A stretch of DNA of 64,000 bases. Source: Azospirillum brasilense. GTDB taxonomy: Bacteria > Pseudomonadota > Alphaproteobacteria > Azospirillales > Azospirillaceae. The stretch's first letter is position 1. The number at the start of each line of letters is the position of its first letter. The notes under the pieces are model-generated. The model saw only the letters and a list, made by a program, of their open reading frames with translations, ran no database searches and was not told the DNA's origin. Shown here one piece after another: positions 54,601 through 60,640 of this stretch. The stretch is taken from assembly GCF_007827795.1 (NCBI RefSeq), contig NZ_VITI01000003.1, forward strand, positions 94,090-158,089, read 5' to 3'. Made by a program: the position numbers and the translations under genes.

Positions 54601-55216
54601 CTACTATGTCCGCAGCAAGCAGGAGGCGGAACGGCTGGTCACGGCGGCGCGCAGCGACCTGCGCAACGCCAGCATCCACCGCGTCGGCAACGTCGTCTTC
54701 GCGGCGGAGGGCGGACCGCTGCAGTTGAACCTGCGGGACAACGCCTTTTTCCGGCAGCTGGCCGCCTTCGTGCGGCTGGGGGTGGTGCCCGACGATTCGC
54801 ACGTCTGGCTGTGCCACGTTGACCGCGTCGCCCGCGCGGTGGCTTTGCTGGCCGGCGCCGCCGGCCTCGCCAACGAGACGCACCATGTGGAGAACCACCG
54901 CCGCGACACGCTGGCCGATTTCGTCACCTCGGCGGCGGGCATGGCGGGCGCGGTGCGGGCGGTCGGCTTCGACACCCTGCTCGACCGGCTGGAACGCGCC
55001 ATCGGCGAACCCGACATGGACGGCGCGCTGGCTCAGACGCTGGAGGGCTTCGGCCTCTACAGCGGGCGCTCCCCCCAGATGCGCGGCAGGCGGCAGGAGC
55101 TGACCTCCGAACGCACGCAAGGTCTGCTCGGCCGCATGGGCTTCGGCTGGCCGCCGGTCCCCCGCGCCGGGCAGGCCGACATGCTGCGCGCCGCCGCAGA
55201 CCTTTTCTCCCAATGA
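42614..55216 (+). CDS. Four-module nonribosomal peptide synthetase with terminal reductase
   Basis: 4,200 residues; ATG 42614 has GGGG upstream, GTG 42602 is an alternative. Domain order: A1 (about 20-525), T1 (Ser573 in GGSSL), C1 (HHAVVDG 757-763), A2 (1090-1575), T2 (Ser1624), C2 (HHSIGDG 1806-1812), A3 (2138-2625), T3 (Ser2674), C3 (HHSIGDG 2852-2858), A4 (3191-3680), T4 (Ser3732) and a thioester reductase (3825-4195; TGASGYLG at 3833, Tyr3998/Lys4002). Specificity positions (235, 236, 239, 278, 299, 301, 322, 330, 331, Lys517) read by eye: A1 I-L-R-L-L-A-M-G-T, A2 D-A-W-F-L-G-A-I-L (leucine-like), A3 D-V-S-D-V-G-A-I-T (basic, arginine-like), A4 D-A-S-T-M-V-G-A-A (unassigned). A1 lacks the amine-binding Asp. 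No epimerase, methylase or TE domain; the chain should leave as an aldehyde or alcohol. Confidence 0.95.
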   Translation: MPDTTPHLPNVDLPLSKSFGPVRHWPDLRLHEGFERLVERYPNAPAVVTEAVILDYAGLDAAANALAHALLALGLDREEPVGVLAERSGYLPQAFLGILKAGGVYVPMVADLPPERLANMARQAGMRLLIALDGLIPPDALADALSANGGAERPQAVLRPESLDGDSLAKSMERPNRPGPANGLANGLAVILFTSGSTGQPKGVLIRHDACVNLALGHTEAQGVGPGDRVLLSTSPGFILGFRELCLPLLSGAAYVPASRALIDDPARLLEHMARLRVTIALFTPSYLRLLRGAVPAGLRMILTAGERPNPDDARHYARHLDYWNMHGATEVCGTICMHKVSPHGDGPLPSGRPFINNAVHLLDRHGNEVPDGAVGEIHVVGRGVSRGYLNQPELSAENFVETRFGRAYRTHDLGRWNADGELETLGRADDMVKVSGQSVSLGEIERTLLRHPLVSRAAVLQHQGRLTAIVESADPEAAQGEDWRAFLGRTLPAYMVPARVRAVARMPISSAGKTDRRALLALAEEALTAPRATGGTPPQGDLERAIAAVWEEVLDTRPVMRDDPFFAIGGSSLLAIAVGQRLHALGHPVTVPVILASQTVEALARRIAEQTDEDTAAPDLTSGPATAGQEDFWVAAKLGLAAVGSHVVRVLSVRGPVPEVERWRAAWAALLERHPALRTAFHTDADGRVRWRTVPAAGLPSSVGFSVDRCHVPEEARELIAGYAGTPFALTQAPLARAGLMFIESGNETLFWFVLHHAVVDGQSARTVQEDVLTLLLGRPLPSAPHGVAQAARDEAHHHRSGRAEQDRAFWRAKLDALPPEAFEELPLDRPRPATPGGRSAPPLAERLDAATTAALAAIAKAQGVGLHGLLLAILAAETRRRGGRTDLILGTGVSLRPAGAEDAVGHFVNLVPVVLPGVTGALAGQVRAAQDALTEAVGHAGLPANLIQREFRQRRPDALPPARSNLFAMALTANPPRTSIDPASALSLAPRRLPGALAHPAAGLDLAFSHEPVTAEDGEGLELALLWNPDVYTEDTARSWLVGFAAWARWLAAEPARLASPLPALLPEESALLERWEHGEERPRPAHRAHELFEEIAARLPDRPAVVTRSGVQTYGDLNRDADRIAAALLRCGVARQEPVAVLTGCSPDLPAAVIGIWKAGAAYLPLAQDLPPERMAYMVRDAGARLLIALDGQPVPPALADAIPTLIRPEWLESSPERTSVAGAPDDLAYIIYTSGTTGHPKGVAVRHDGFVNAALATGETVGLLADDRMALTATPGFDASLWELGLALLHGMALVPVPSDLRDDPWALKDAYAELGVTVAFHAPSYLRVSKEKPFRGLRILLTGGEAPNADDARHHAAGPAFWNAYGPTEASILATMGRILPDSGRSGPVPAGRPLPNVRVTLRRPDGTPVPPGLPGEVWLSGVGLARGYLNNPELTARSFVETAEGRFYRTGDLGRWTVDGQLILCGRIDHQVKLHGQRVELAEIEQDLLAHPAAAQAVVLVDAAAEGTKALRAFVRAKDSAALPDEEGWRAFLADRLPAFMVPASVTAVDSLPLTPAGKIDRDALLRLAHSHSDGHAATAEREAPLDGLESRIAALWGGLLGEEVARADNFFALGGNSLLAVTIAHRLSQELGVTVPARALFAAPTLAGFTRKVAELRDAAAPQADADGSDLATEGEREFRVAEAAGLDTRPFIIPVIRTVEGEVPDPARWSDAWTALVERHEALRTTFAEDAEGCLHRRVAATVDGALELSTQTGRTAALAHIRARQGEPFAMATAPLWRAGLVRLADGGSPLFWMAMHHSIGDGRSVGILLEELTALLAGEPLPPLSARYAAIAARELRYLDGPDHAADEAHWREHLSALPPEAFEDWPLDTPRAAGATPGSHRFELRLDPATAAGLKAVARRHEASLHAILLTLLAREVRRRTGRGAFTIGTTGDIRETAEDMRVVGYGVNMLPLAFYPVAGIPFGAELRATQAALAGALQHARMPFARICHGFWEDHPQHRDPARYPLFDIAVTENPQGARAAGPLCLVRPNGEGPAYERTGHSPGQDMVLIHEGLADGGLLLQWHVNAALYAQDTAERWFDALTGWARWLGDDDARAEATPPALLPEEEATLASWEHGPAAERPTLTFHALFERLIDRPGTGQGGRPAVIGADRVLTYRAVEAEANAIAHALRERGVERGTVVGVLTGRSPNLPAALLGVWKAGAVYLPLASDLPAERLAFIAGDAGAALLLALDGAAVPDALSALPVLRPEDLSADFRTAHAHRPQAATGPEDTAYILYTSGSTGRPKGTPVSHGAYVNMVLGAVETFGLTAEDRSLMFASPSFDVSLSDIGVPLAAGAALCAVPYEVLSAPARLIAFLAEQRVTVADLTPTYLRLFDGAELPSLRILVTGGEAPLAADVRAYAGRLRYYNAYGPTENTITSAMGLLSAEDRGFLPVGRPLPNTSVHIRNAAGRPVPPGAVGEIWLGGANLACGYRNRPEQEAAAFIGTGSGRLYRSGDLGRWRADGELEVLGRIDDQVKLNGIRIELGEIEQALSSHPDVAQAVALVQGKAGAAQSLWAFVRPVPGRPVPAEEPWRGWLAERLPAVMIPAGLIAVETVPVTASGKVDRAALQGLIAGHAPQGAQMAPQGRLEETVARVWAERLGRGPVWRDDNFFALGGHSLLAIAVAHALETELGRPVSARDLFTEPMLRGFAARLAAAPADFPSDAESDRATEGQREFWVAEQAGLDVRGFNIPLTLAVEGDVPANDRWQDAWAALTDRHEALRTSFREDEGGTLRRVVLPVTDVLEMRTAPDRTAALDLFRERQTAPFAMAAPPLWRAGLVRVADGSGALFWLALHHSIGDGLSLGLLADDLAALLRRVSPPGRAPGFGRSAAREENHLASEAAKADAEHWQNLLAGIDPAAFEEWPLDKPRPPVRNAETAKGSHCHRVRLAPDVAEALRALARRNGASLHALMMTLMAWEVRRRTGRAAFLMGTAASTRETAEEAGVVGYYVNMLPVPFQVDRSEPLEQAVKATQSRLAEALRHGRQPFARIHQEFRRHQPQAHHPARYPLFDLAVTENPAMAAPRGDGLRFAAIDALTSGGIQYELRHSAPAQDLVLVHEGQADGGLVLQLYANAALYERETAQAWTAALAGWARRLADPQRARGEPLPALLPDEETLLAAWERGPAMPHPVPCFHHQFAALARSQPDRPALITDDGETSYAAMDARANALAHALLAQGVRTGEAVGVLTERSPALPEAVLAIWKAGAAYLPLTRDLPADRLAFMARDAAIRVVVALDGHPLPDALAQAGYAVLRPETLTEDFRAAHSHEPEAGQRSGPGDPAYIIHTSGSTGLPKGVVLHHGGLLNLGLSMARMMGVQPDERTLLSSSPSFDAWISDSVMTWATGGALVPIRRAEMDDTAGLRAKMERLGVTSATLPPSYLRLFEQADLPTLRILMTVGEPPNAADALHYAARLRYINGYGPTENTAAASIGILRPDSPWMSAGRPLPNTAIHILDEDGEPVPPGAIGHVWLSGMGLAIGYLNRPDLTAAAFVETAKGRRYRTGDLGRWLPNGELLVLGRSDGQVKLRGQRVELGEIEHRLESYPGVQQAVALVDTPPGGTQTLWAFVSLAPDAAEPTQAAWAAHAAAALPTYMVPAAVIRVPAIPVTVAGKVDRKALLLALADHAPSEGAASGAYTPPRNAVEQRVAELWAEQLQRPVPGREAGFFELGGDSLRAIAVVNRLRREFACKINDLYEAPVLADFALRLRPQPDHLHRVIAAVRSHWRDYQATLPAFDAARDRALAEQQRAYEARNAAYDAFDGTERRDYGEVLLTGASGYLGAYLLRELLSDPTRRVTALVRGGDDGAARARLDRVLAGYFGAAGGAALIGDPRLTVRAGDLRRDGLGLAPTAHGALAEGVRAVFHCAANVNHFGHYAEFHADNVEATRRLLDLAAARRGDPADFHLISTLSVTGKAPEDGFKLVTEYDAVPETLDDNYYVRSKQEAERLVTAARSDLRNASIHRVGNVVFAAEGGPLQLNLRDNAFFRQLAAFVRLGVVPDDSHVWLCHVDRVARAVALLAGAAGLANETHHVENHRRDTLADFVTSAAGMAGAVRAVGFDTLLDRLERAIGEPDMDGALAQTLEGFGLYSGRSPQMRGRRQELTSERTQGLLGRMGFGWPPVPRAGQADMLRAAADLFSQ

Positions 55217-56214
55217 ACGCCTGGGGACCTTTCATGCTGAACCACCTCCAAGACCTGGGCTTCCGCTGCGGAGAATTCACCGTCGAGCCGCTGCCCGACG
55301 CGGAAACCGGGCGGGTCCTCGCCGTCCTGGCCGCCCGCCACGGGACGGAGACCGACGCCGCCGCCCTCGTCCCGGACGGGCGGGAAACCGAGCTGCGCGG
55401 CGAACTGGCGGAGGCCGCCCCCGGCCTGTCCGCCCTGGCCACGGCGATCCGCGACCGGCTGGAGACCAGCCACAGCGGCGTGCTGATCCGCCACGCCCAT
55501 CTCGGCCGCCATGACCTCGACACCCGCCGCCGCCTGCTCTACGCGCTGGCGGTCGGCATCGGCGCGCCGACCGCGACCGACCGGATCGACCGCAAGGTGG
55601 TGTGGGACATCAAGGTCCGGCCCGAACTGGTCCGCGCGGGTGGTGCCTCCACCTTCTCCGAGCACGCCGACGAGGCGGACTTCCACACCGACACCCAGTA
55701 TTTCCCGACCCCCGAACGCTACATGCTGCTCTATTTCGCCCGGGCGGCGGCCTGCGGCGGCGGGCGGTCCAGCCTGCGCGACGCGCGCTGTGTCCGCGCG
55801 GCTCTGGCCGGCAGCAACGAAGGGCTCTGGGCGCTCGACCTGCTGTCGCGGACGGCGCTGCCCTTCCGCATCCCCGCCACCTTCACCCGCACTGGGTCGC
55901 ACGACGCGGTGGAGGTGACCTTCGCCACCGTCTTCGGCGACCGTCCGCTCATCCGCTTCCGCACCGACACGCTGCGCCGCGGGCTGGCCGCCTGCCCGGA
56001 GCACGACACGCCGGAGGTCCGCCGCGCGCTCGCCATCCTCCAGGCGGAGTTGGACAACCCGGCGCGGCGGCTGGAGACCTTCATGGAGTCCGACAGCCTG
56101 CTGGCGATGAACAACCACGAGGCGCTCCACGGGCGCGGCGCCTTCGCCGACCCGGATCGTCACGCATTGCGCATCCGCATCGACGATGGCGCTCCGCAGG
56201 ATCAGGCGCGATGA
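55213..56214 (+). CDS. TauD-like Fe(II)/2-oxoglutarate-dependent oxygenase
   Basis: 333 residues. The iron triad is H158 and D160 (ADFHTDTQYF) and His306 in NNHEALHGRGAF, with Arg320 (HALRIRI) a good 2-oxoglutarate ligand. The fold and motifs resemble NRPS-associated amino-acid hydroxylases of the clavaminate/AsnO group. ATG 55213 overlaps the NRPS stop by 4 nt; ATG 55234 with GGGGAC upstream is an alternative. It probably hydroxylates a free or carrier-bound amino acid of the peptide. Which residue is modified is not known. Confidence 0.9.
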   Translation: MNAWGPFMLNHLQDLGFRCGEFTVEPLPDAETGRVLAVLAARHGTETDAAALVPDGRETELRGELAEAAPGLSALATAIRDRLETSHSGVLIRHAHLGRHDLDTRRRLLYALAVGIGAPTATDRIDRKVVWDIKVRPELVRAGGASTFSEHADEADFHTDTQYFPTPERYMLLYFARAAACGGGRSSLRDARCVRAALAGSNEGLWALDLLSRTALPFRIPATFTRTGSHDAVEVTFATVFGDRPLIRFRTDTLRRGLAACPEHDTPEVRRALAILQAELDNPARRLETFMESDSLLAMNNHEALHGRGAFADPDRHALRIRIDDGAPQDQAR

Positions 56215-57860
56215 ACCTCCTCCGCTTGCTGGGACGGCTCGGACCGGCGCCGCTGCGCCGGCTGGTTCTCTACGCGTTGGGGTCGGCCCTCTTCTCCACG
56301 CTGGTGCTCGCCCTGGTCAACCGCGGGGCGGAGGAGATCGCCGCGGAGAAGGCCGACGTCGTCAACGTGCCCCTGGCCGCCGCCTTCGTCGTCAGCGTCC
56401 TCCTCTACATGCTCCTGGAAGGCCGCATGGTCGCCCATTTATCGGCGGATGCGGAGGAGGTGGTGGACAGCCTGCGCATGCGGCTGCTCGACCAGATCCG
56501 CCGCGCCGACCTGTGGAAGCTGGAACGCTTCGGCCAGACCCCGCTGTTCGAGAGCGTGACGCAGAGCAGCCAGCTCATCTCGCAGAACTCGCAGTTCCTG
56601 GCGCTGACGGTGCGTTCGGTCCTGCTGACCGGAACGATCCTGCTCTACATCGCCACCATCTCGCCGGTCGCCTTCCTGCTGATCGGCGGGCTGCTGGGCG
56701 CCGGGACGTGGTTCTACGTCCGGCTGGGCCGCGCGCTGGAGGAACGGCAGCGCGCCATGATGGCCGAGGAGGCCGCCCTGTTCGAAGGCGTGTCGGACCT
56801 GTTCGACGGCTTCAAGGAGCAGCGTCTGAACAGCGCCCGCAGCCGCGACCTGAACGCCGCCTTCGGCACCGTGTCCGGCCGCACCACCACGGCCCGCGGC
56901 GCGGTTCATCTGCACACCTGGCAGCAGTTCGTGTTCGGCGAATGCGCCTTCAACCTGATGCTGGGCGTGGTTGTCTTCGTCGTGCCTACCTACTCCAGCG
57001 CCATCTCGGCGGAGCTGGTGAAGATCACCGCCGCCATCTTCTTCATGTCGGCCCCGGTCTTCGGGCTGATGCAATCACTGGCGGTGATGAGCGCCGCGGA
57101 GGCCGCCGCCGGACGCATGATGGCTCTGGAGGGCCAGCTTTCGGAACTGGCGGAGGCCGGAAGCGACGGCCCCACCCTGCCGGTGCCGGTCAACTTTGCC
57201 GAAGTGCGGATGGAGGGGGTGGAGTTCGCCTTCCCCGCCCCGCCGGGCGAGCCACCCTTCGCGGTCGGTCCCTTCGACCTGACCATCCGGCGCGGCGAGG
57301 TGATCTTCATCACCGGCGGCAACGGGTCGGGCAAATCGACCTTCATCAAGCTGCTGACCGGCCTTTACCACCCTCTGCGCGGGCGGATCACGGTGGACGG
57401 GGTGCCGGTCGGGCCGCAGCGCATCGCCGCCTACCGCGAGCTGATGGCGACCGTCTTCGCCGACTTCCACCTGTTCGCCCGCCTCTACGGCCAGGACGCC
57501 ATCAACCCTCTGGAGGCCACCGACCTGATGCGCTGGCTGGAGATGGAGCGGGTCACCGCTCTGGAGGGCGACCGCTTCGGGCGGCGCGACCTGTCCGCCG
57601 GGCAGCGCAAGCGGCTGGGTCTCGTCGCCGCGATCCTGGAGAAGGCGCCGATCCTGATCCTCGACGAATGGGCCGCCGACCAGGACCCGCATTTCCGCTT
57701 CAAGTTCTACCGGGAGGTCGTGCCGGAGTTGAAGCGGCGCGGCCTGACCATCGTGGCGGTGACCCATGACGACCATTATTTCGACGTCGCCGATCGCCGC
57801 CTGCACATGGAGGAAGGCCACCTGATCGAACTGACCCTCGCGGCGGAGGGCGTGGCATGA
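56211..57860 (+). CDS. ABC exporter half-transporter 1 of the NRPS cluster (cyclic-peptide export type)
   Basis: 549 residues: an N-terminal six-helix membrane domain (first helix LVLYALGSALFSTLVLALVN) and a C-terminal ATPase with Walker A GGNGSGKST, signature LSAGQRKR and Walker B ILILDEWAADQDP. The EWAADQDP wording is characteristic of SyrD/PvdE-type peptide exporters. Start ATG 56211 overlaps the oxygenase stop by 4 nt. It likely exports the NRPS product across the inner membrane. Confidence 0.93.
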   Translation: MNLLRLLGRLGPAPLRRLVLYALGSALFSTLVLALVNRGAEEIAAEKADVVNVPLAAAFVVSVLLYMLLEGRMVAHLSADAEEVVDSLRMRLLDQIRRADLWKLERFGQTPLFESVTQSSQLISQNSQFLALTVRSVLLTGTILLYIATISPVAFLLIGGLLGAGTWFYVRLGRALEERQRAMMAEEAALFEGVSDLFDGFKEQRLNSARSRDLNAAFGTVSGRTTTARGAVHLHTWQQFVFGECAFNLMLGVVVFVVPTYSSAISAELVKITAAIFFMSAPVFGLMQSLAVMSAAEAAAGRMMALEGQLSELAEAGSDGPTLPVPVNFAEVRMEGVEFAFPAPPGEPPFAVGPFDLTIRRGEVIFITGGNGSGKSTFIKLLTGLYHPLRGRITVDGVPVGPQRIAAYRELMATVFADFHLFARLYGQDAINPLEATDLMRWLEMERVTALEGDRFGRRDLSAGQRKRLGLVAAILEKAPILILDEWAADQDPHFRFKFYREVVPELKRRGLTIVAVTHDDHYFDVADRRLHMEEGHLIELTLAAEGVA

Positions 57861-59509
57861 GGCTGGCCGCCATCGTCCTGCGCGAGCTTCCGGAGAATCT
57901 GCGCACGCTCGCCCTGATGAACGTCCTGTCGGCGATCGCGACCGCGGCGCTGCTGTGGCTGGTCGACGCCGCCGCCAAGGATGCCGCCAAGGGCATCGTC
58001 AGCCCACGGCTTCTGGTGATGTACGCGGTCACGGTGACGCTGTTCGGGGTGACCCACAATTACGCGCTGATCACCGCGTCCCAGGACGCCGAACGGCTGA
58101 TCCACAAGATCCGGCTGCGCCTGTTCGACCTGGTGCGCCGCGCCGACCTCGTGACCGTGGACCGCATCGGGCGGGCGTCGCTGCACGGCGTGCTGACCCA
58201 GGACACCCAGACGCTGGCCCAGACCCTGCCGCTTCTGGCGATCGGTGGGCAGCAGGCGGTGATGCTGGTCTTCCTGGCGGTCTATCTGGCTTGGCTGTCG
58301 CCGCTGGCCTGCGTGATGGCCTTCGCCTTCGCCGGGATCGCCGTGGCGGTGAAGGTCGCGCGGGTGCAGCGCCTGCGCCGCAGCATGATGGAGGCCGCGG
58401 CGGCGGAGTCGCGTGTCTTCGACGGGCTGACCGACCTGTTGCGCGGCTTCAAGGAGGTGCGGATGAACCGCCGCCGCGGCGACGGGCTGATCCGCGACCT
58501 CGCCGACGCCTCGTCCCGGGCGCGCGCGGTGAACGTGGACATGAAGGAACGGTGGGGCCGCAACTTCGCGCTGGTCGAGGCGATGTTCTACACGCTGATC
58601 GGCATGATGGTCTTCGTCGTGCCGCTGTTCACCACCGGCTATCACGCGGTGGTGGTGGCGGCGACCACGGCGGCCCTGTTCATCGTCGGGCCGGTCAGCA
58701 CCGTCTCCTTCGTCACCCCGCTGGTCGCCCAGACCGAGATGGCCCTGTCCAACATCGAGGCGATGGAGGAGCGGCTGCGCGCCGCCGCCGGCAGTGCCCC
58801 GGACGAAGGGGCGGAGCGGCTGCCCGGCCCGCCCGCCGGCATCGCGCTTAAGGACGCCAGCTTCGCCTATCACGACGGCGAGGGCACGCCGGTCTTCGCG
58901 GTCGGGCCGCTGTCGGCGGAATTCCGGGCGGGGGAAATCACCTTCGTCACCGGCGGCAACGGCTCCGGCAAATCCACCATGCTGCGCCTGCTGACCGGGT
59001 TGATGCCGTTGAGCGGCGGCGAGCTCCTCGCCGACGGGGAGCCGGTGGCGGCGGAGCGGATGCAGAGCTACCGCGACATGATCTCCGCCATCTTCTCCGA
59101 CTATCACCTGTCGCGCCGCCTCTACGGCGTCGCCGATACCGACCCGGCGCGCGTCAGCGCCCTGCTGGAGCGGCTGGAGATGCAGGACAAGGTGACGGTC
59201 GCGGACGGCGGCTTCAGCACCGTCGCCCTGTCCACCGGCCAGCGCAAGCGCCTCGCCCTCGTGGTCGCGCAGCTGGAGGACAAGCCGGTCATCGTGCTGG
59301 ACGAATGGGCCGCCGACCAGGACCCGCATTTCCGCCGCGTCTTCTACGAGGAACTGCTGCCGGAGCTGAAGGCGTTGGGGAAGATCGTCATCTGCGTAAC
59401 CCACGACGAGCGCTGGTTCGGCCTCGCCGACCGCGTTTATCACATGAACGAGGGCCGCATCGAGGAAAGCCACGCCCACCATCACCTGTTCGCGCTGGAA
59501 CCGGCGTGA
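57857..59509 (+). CDS. ABC exporter half-transporter 2 of the NRPS cluster
   Basis: 550 residues with the same layout as its neighbour: a membrane domain (NVLSAIATAALLWLVDAAAK, then LVMYAVTVTLFGVTHNY) followed by an ATPase with GGNGSGKST, LSTGQRKR (Thr in place of the usual Ser/Ala) and VIVLDEWAADQDP. ATG 57857 overlaps the previous stop by 4 nt. Adjacent paralogues imply a heterodimeric exporter of the SyrD/PvdE type, though two homodimers are possible. Confidence 0.93.
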   Translation: MRLAAIVLRELPENLRTLALMNVLSAIATAALLWLVDAAAKDAAKGIVSPRLLVMYAVTVTLFGVTHNYALITASQDAERLIHKIRLRLFDLVRRADLVTVDRIGRASLHGVLTQDTQTLAQTLPLLAIGGQQAVMLVFLAVYLAWLSPLACVMAFAFAGIAVAVKVARVQRLRRSMMEAAAAESRVFDGLTDLLRGFKEVRMNRRRGDGLIRDLADASSRARAVNVDMKERWGRNFALVEAMFYTLIGMMVFVVPLFTTGYHAVVVAATTAALFIVGPVSTVSFVTPLVAQTEMALSNIEAMEERLRAAAGSAPDEGAERLPGPPAGIALKDASFAYHDGEGTPVFAVGPLSAEFRAGEITFVTGGNGSGKSTMLRLLTGLMPLSGGELLADGEPVAAERMQSYRDMISAIFSDYHLSRRLYGVADTDPARVSALLERLEMQDKVTVADGGFSTVALSTGQRKRLALVVAQLEDKPVIVLDEWAADQDPHFRRVFYEELLPELKALGKIVICVTHDERWFGLADRVYHMNEGRIEESHAHHHLFALEPA

Positions 59510-60270
59510 TGGCCCCCACCCCATCCCCCTGGCTGCAAGGCTTCCGGCCGGTTTCGGCGCCGCGCCGCACCCTGGTCTGCTTTCCCTATGCCGGGGCCGG
59601 CGCCGCAGTCTTCCGGGACTGGGCGTCGGACGTCAGACCGGACACGGAACTGCTGGCCGTGCGCCTGCCGGGCCGGGAGAACCGCATCGGCGAGCCGCCA
59701 CTGAACCGGGTCGAGGACGCCGTGCCCGCCCTCCTGGGCGCGCTGGACCCGCTGGAGGACCGCCCGCTGATCCTGTTCGGCCATTCGCTGGGCGCAGCGC
59801 TGGCCTACGCCACCGCCCGCGCCTTGGTGGAGCGGGGGCGTCCGCCCGCCCTGCTGGCCGTGTCGGGGCGTCGGGCGCCGCACCGGACGTCGCGGCGGCC
59901 ACCCGTCGACGGGCTGGACGATGCGACCTTCCGCGCCCGTCTCGCCGCGCTGGGCGGCACTCCGCCAGAGGTGCTGGCTTGCGACGACCTGATGGAGCTG
60001 ATGCTTCCCATGCTGCGGGCCGACTTCGCCATGTCCGACGCCTTCCTCGAACCTGATCCGCCGCCGCTTCCGGTGCCGGCCCTGGCCTTCGCCGGGGCGG
60101 AGGACACCGAAGTGATGGTGGAGGAGGTCGCCGGGTGGGAACGGCTCGCCGGCGCGGGTTTCACGCTGCGCACGCTTCCCGGCGGCCATTTTTTCCTGCA
60201 CGAGCAGCGCGCCTCGATTGTCTCATGCCTGACGGAGGTGGCGTTCCGGGATGAACGAAAAGCGCAATAA
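59509..60270 (+). CDS. Type II thioesterase of the NRPS cluster
   Basis: 253 residues. It has the alpha/beta-hydrolase nucleophile GHSLG (Ser93) within LILFGHSLGAALAYATARAL, plus FPYAGAGAAVFRDWA and LPGRENRIGEPP, signatures of stand-alone editing thioesterases, and a GGHFFL histidine. Its role is to remove misprimed or stalled acyl groups from NRPS carrier domains, not to release the product. ATG 59509 shares one base with the exporter stop (TGATG). It is the last gene of the cluster, followed by a strong terminator. Confidence 0.93.
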   Translation: MAPTPSPWLQGFRPVSAPRRTLVCFPYAGAGAAVFRDWASDVRPDTELLAVRLPGRENRIGEPPLNRVEDAVPALLGALDPLEDRPLILFGHSLGAALAYATARALVERGRPPALLAVSGRRAPHRTSRRPPVDGLDDATFRARLAALGGTPPEVLACDDLMELMLPMLRADFAMSDAFLEPDPPPLPVPALAFAGAEDTEVMVEEVAGWERLAGAGFTLRTLPGGHFFLHEQRASIVSCLTEVAFRDERKAQ

Positions 60271-60330
60271 TTCTCTTTAATGGCAAATCCTTTGACGAAA
60301 ACAACCGTATTCGTTAGCCCATATGACGGT

Positions 60331-60357
60331 GCCGCCGGCAACCACCGGCGGCGTTTT
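60331..60357 (+). terminator. Rho-independent terminator of the NRPS cluster
   Basis: GCCGCCGG (60331-60338) and CCGGCGGC (60345-60352) form an 8-bp GC stem with a 6-nt loop, followed at once by GTTTT. It lies 60 nt after the type II thioesterase stop and ends the five-gene NRPS transcript. Confidence 0.85.
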
Positions 60358-60409
60358 CGGAGCGGGCCGTCCCTTCGGGGTCAAGGTCATCACATTTGGC
60401 ATTCCTTAG

Positions 60410-60527
60410 CCCTCTCCCCTCCGGGGAGAGGGTGGCCCGCAGGGCCGGTGAGGGGGTCGCGCGTGGCGGTACGTCCGGCAAAAGCGCATCCCCCTCACCC
60501 TAACCCTCTCCCCAGAGGGGAGAGGGG
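60410..60527. repeat. REP-like intergenic element, copy 4
   Basis: A shorter member of the family: CCCTCTCCCCTCCGGGGAGA at one end, CCCTCTCCCCAGAGGGGAGA near the other, and the core GGTACGTCCGGCAAAAGCGC in the opposite orientation to copies 1 and 2. It lies beyond the NRPS terminator in the 370-bp gap before the DUF697-like gene. Confidence 0.87.
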
Positions 60528-60640
60528 ATTCCAAATGCGCTGGTCTTGCCTTCGGGGCCGAGTGTCGCCGCGAATCATCGGGTGCGCGGCGTTCATTGCT
60601 GATTTTCTCTCGACAATGTCCCTTTTTGGAGCACCACAGC

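Noticed and set aside
49928-55213. A 1,761-codon open minus-strand frame across the NRPS
   Set aside because: It is a GC-driven shadow of the NRPS. The sequence is Arg/Gly/His-rich with no recognisable domain, and the plus-strand frame has full NRPS motifs.
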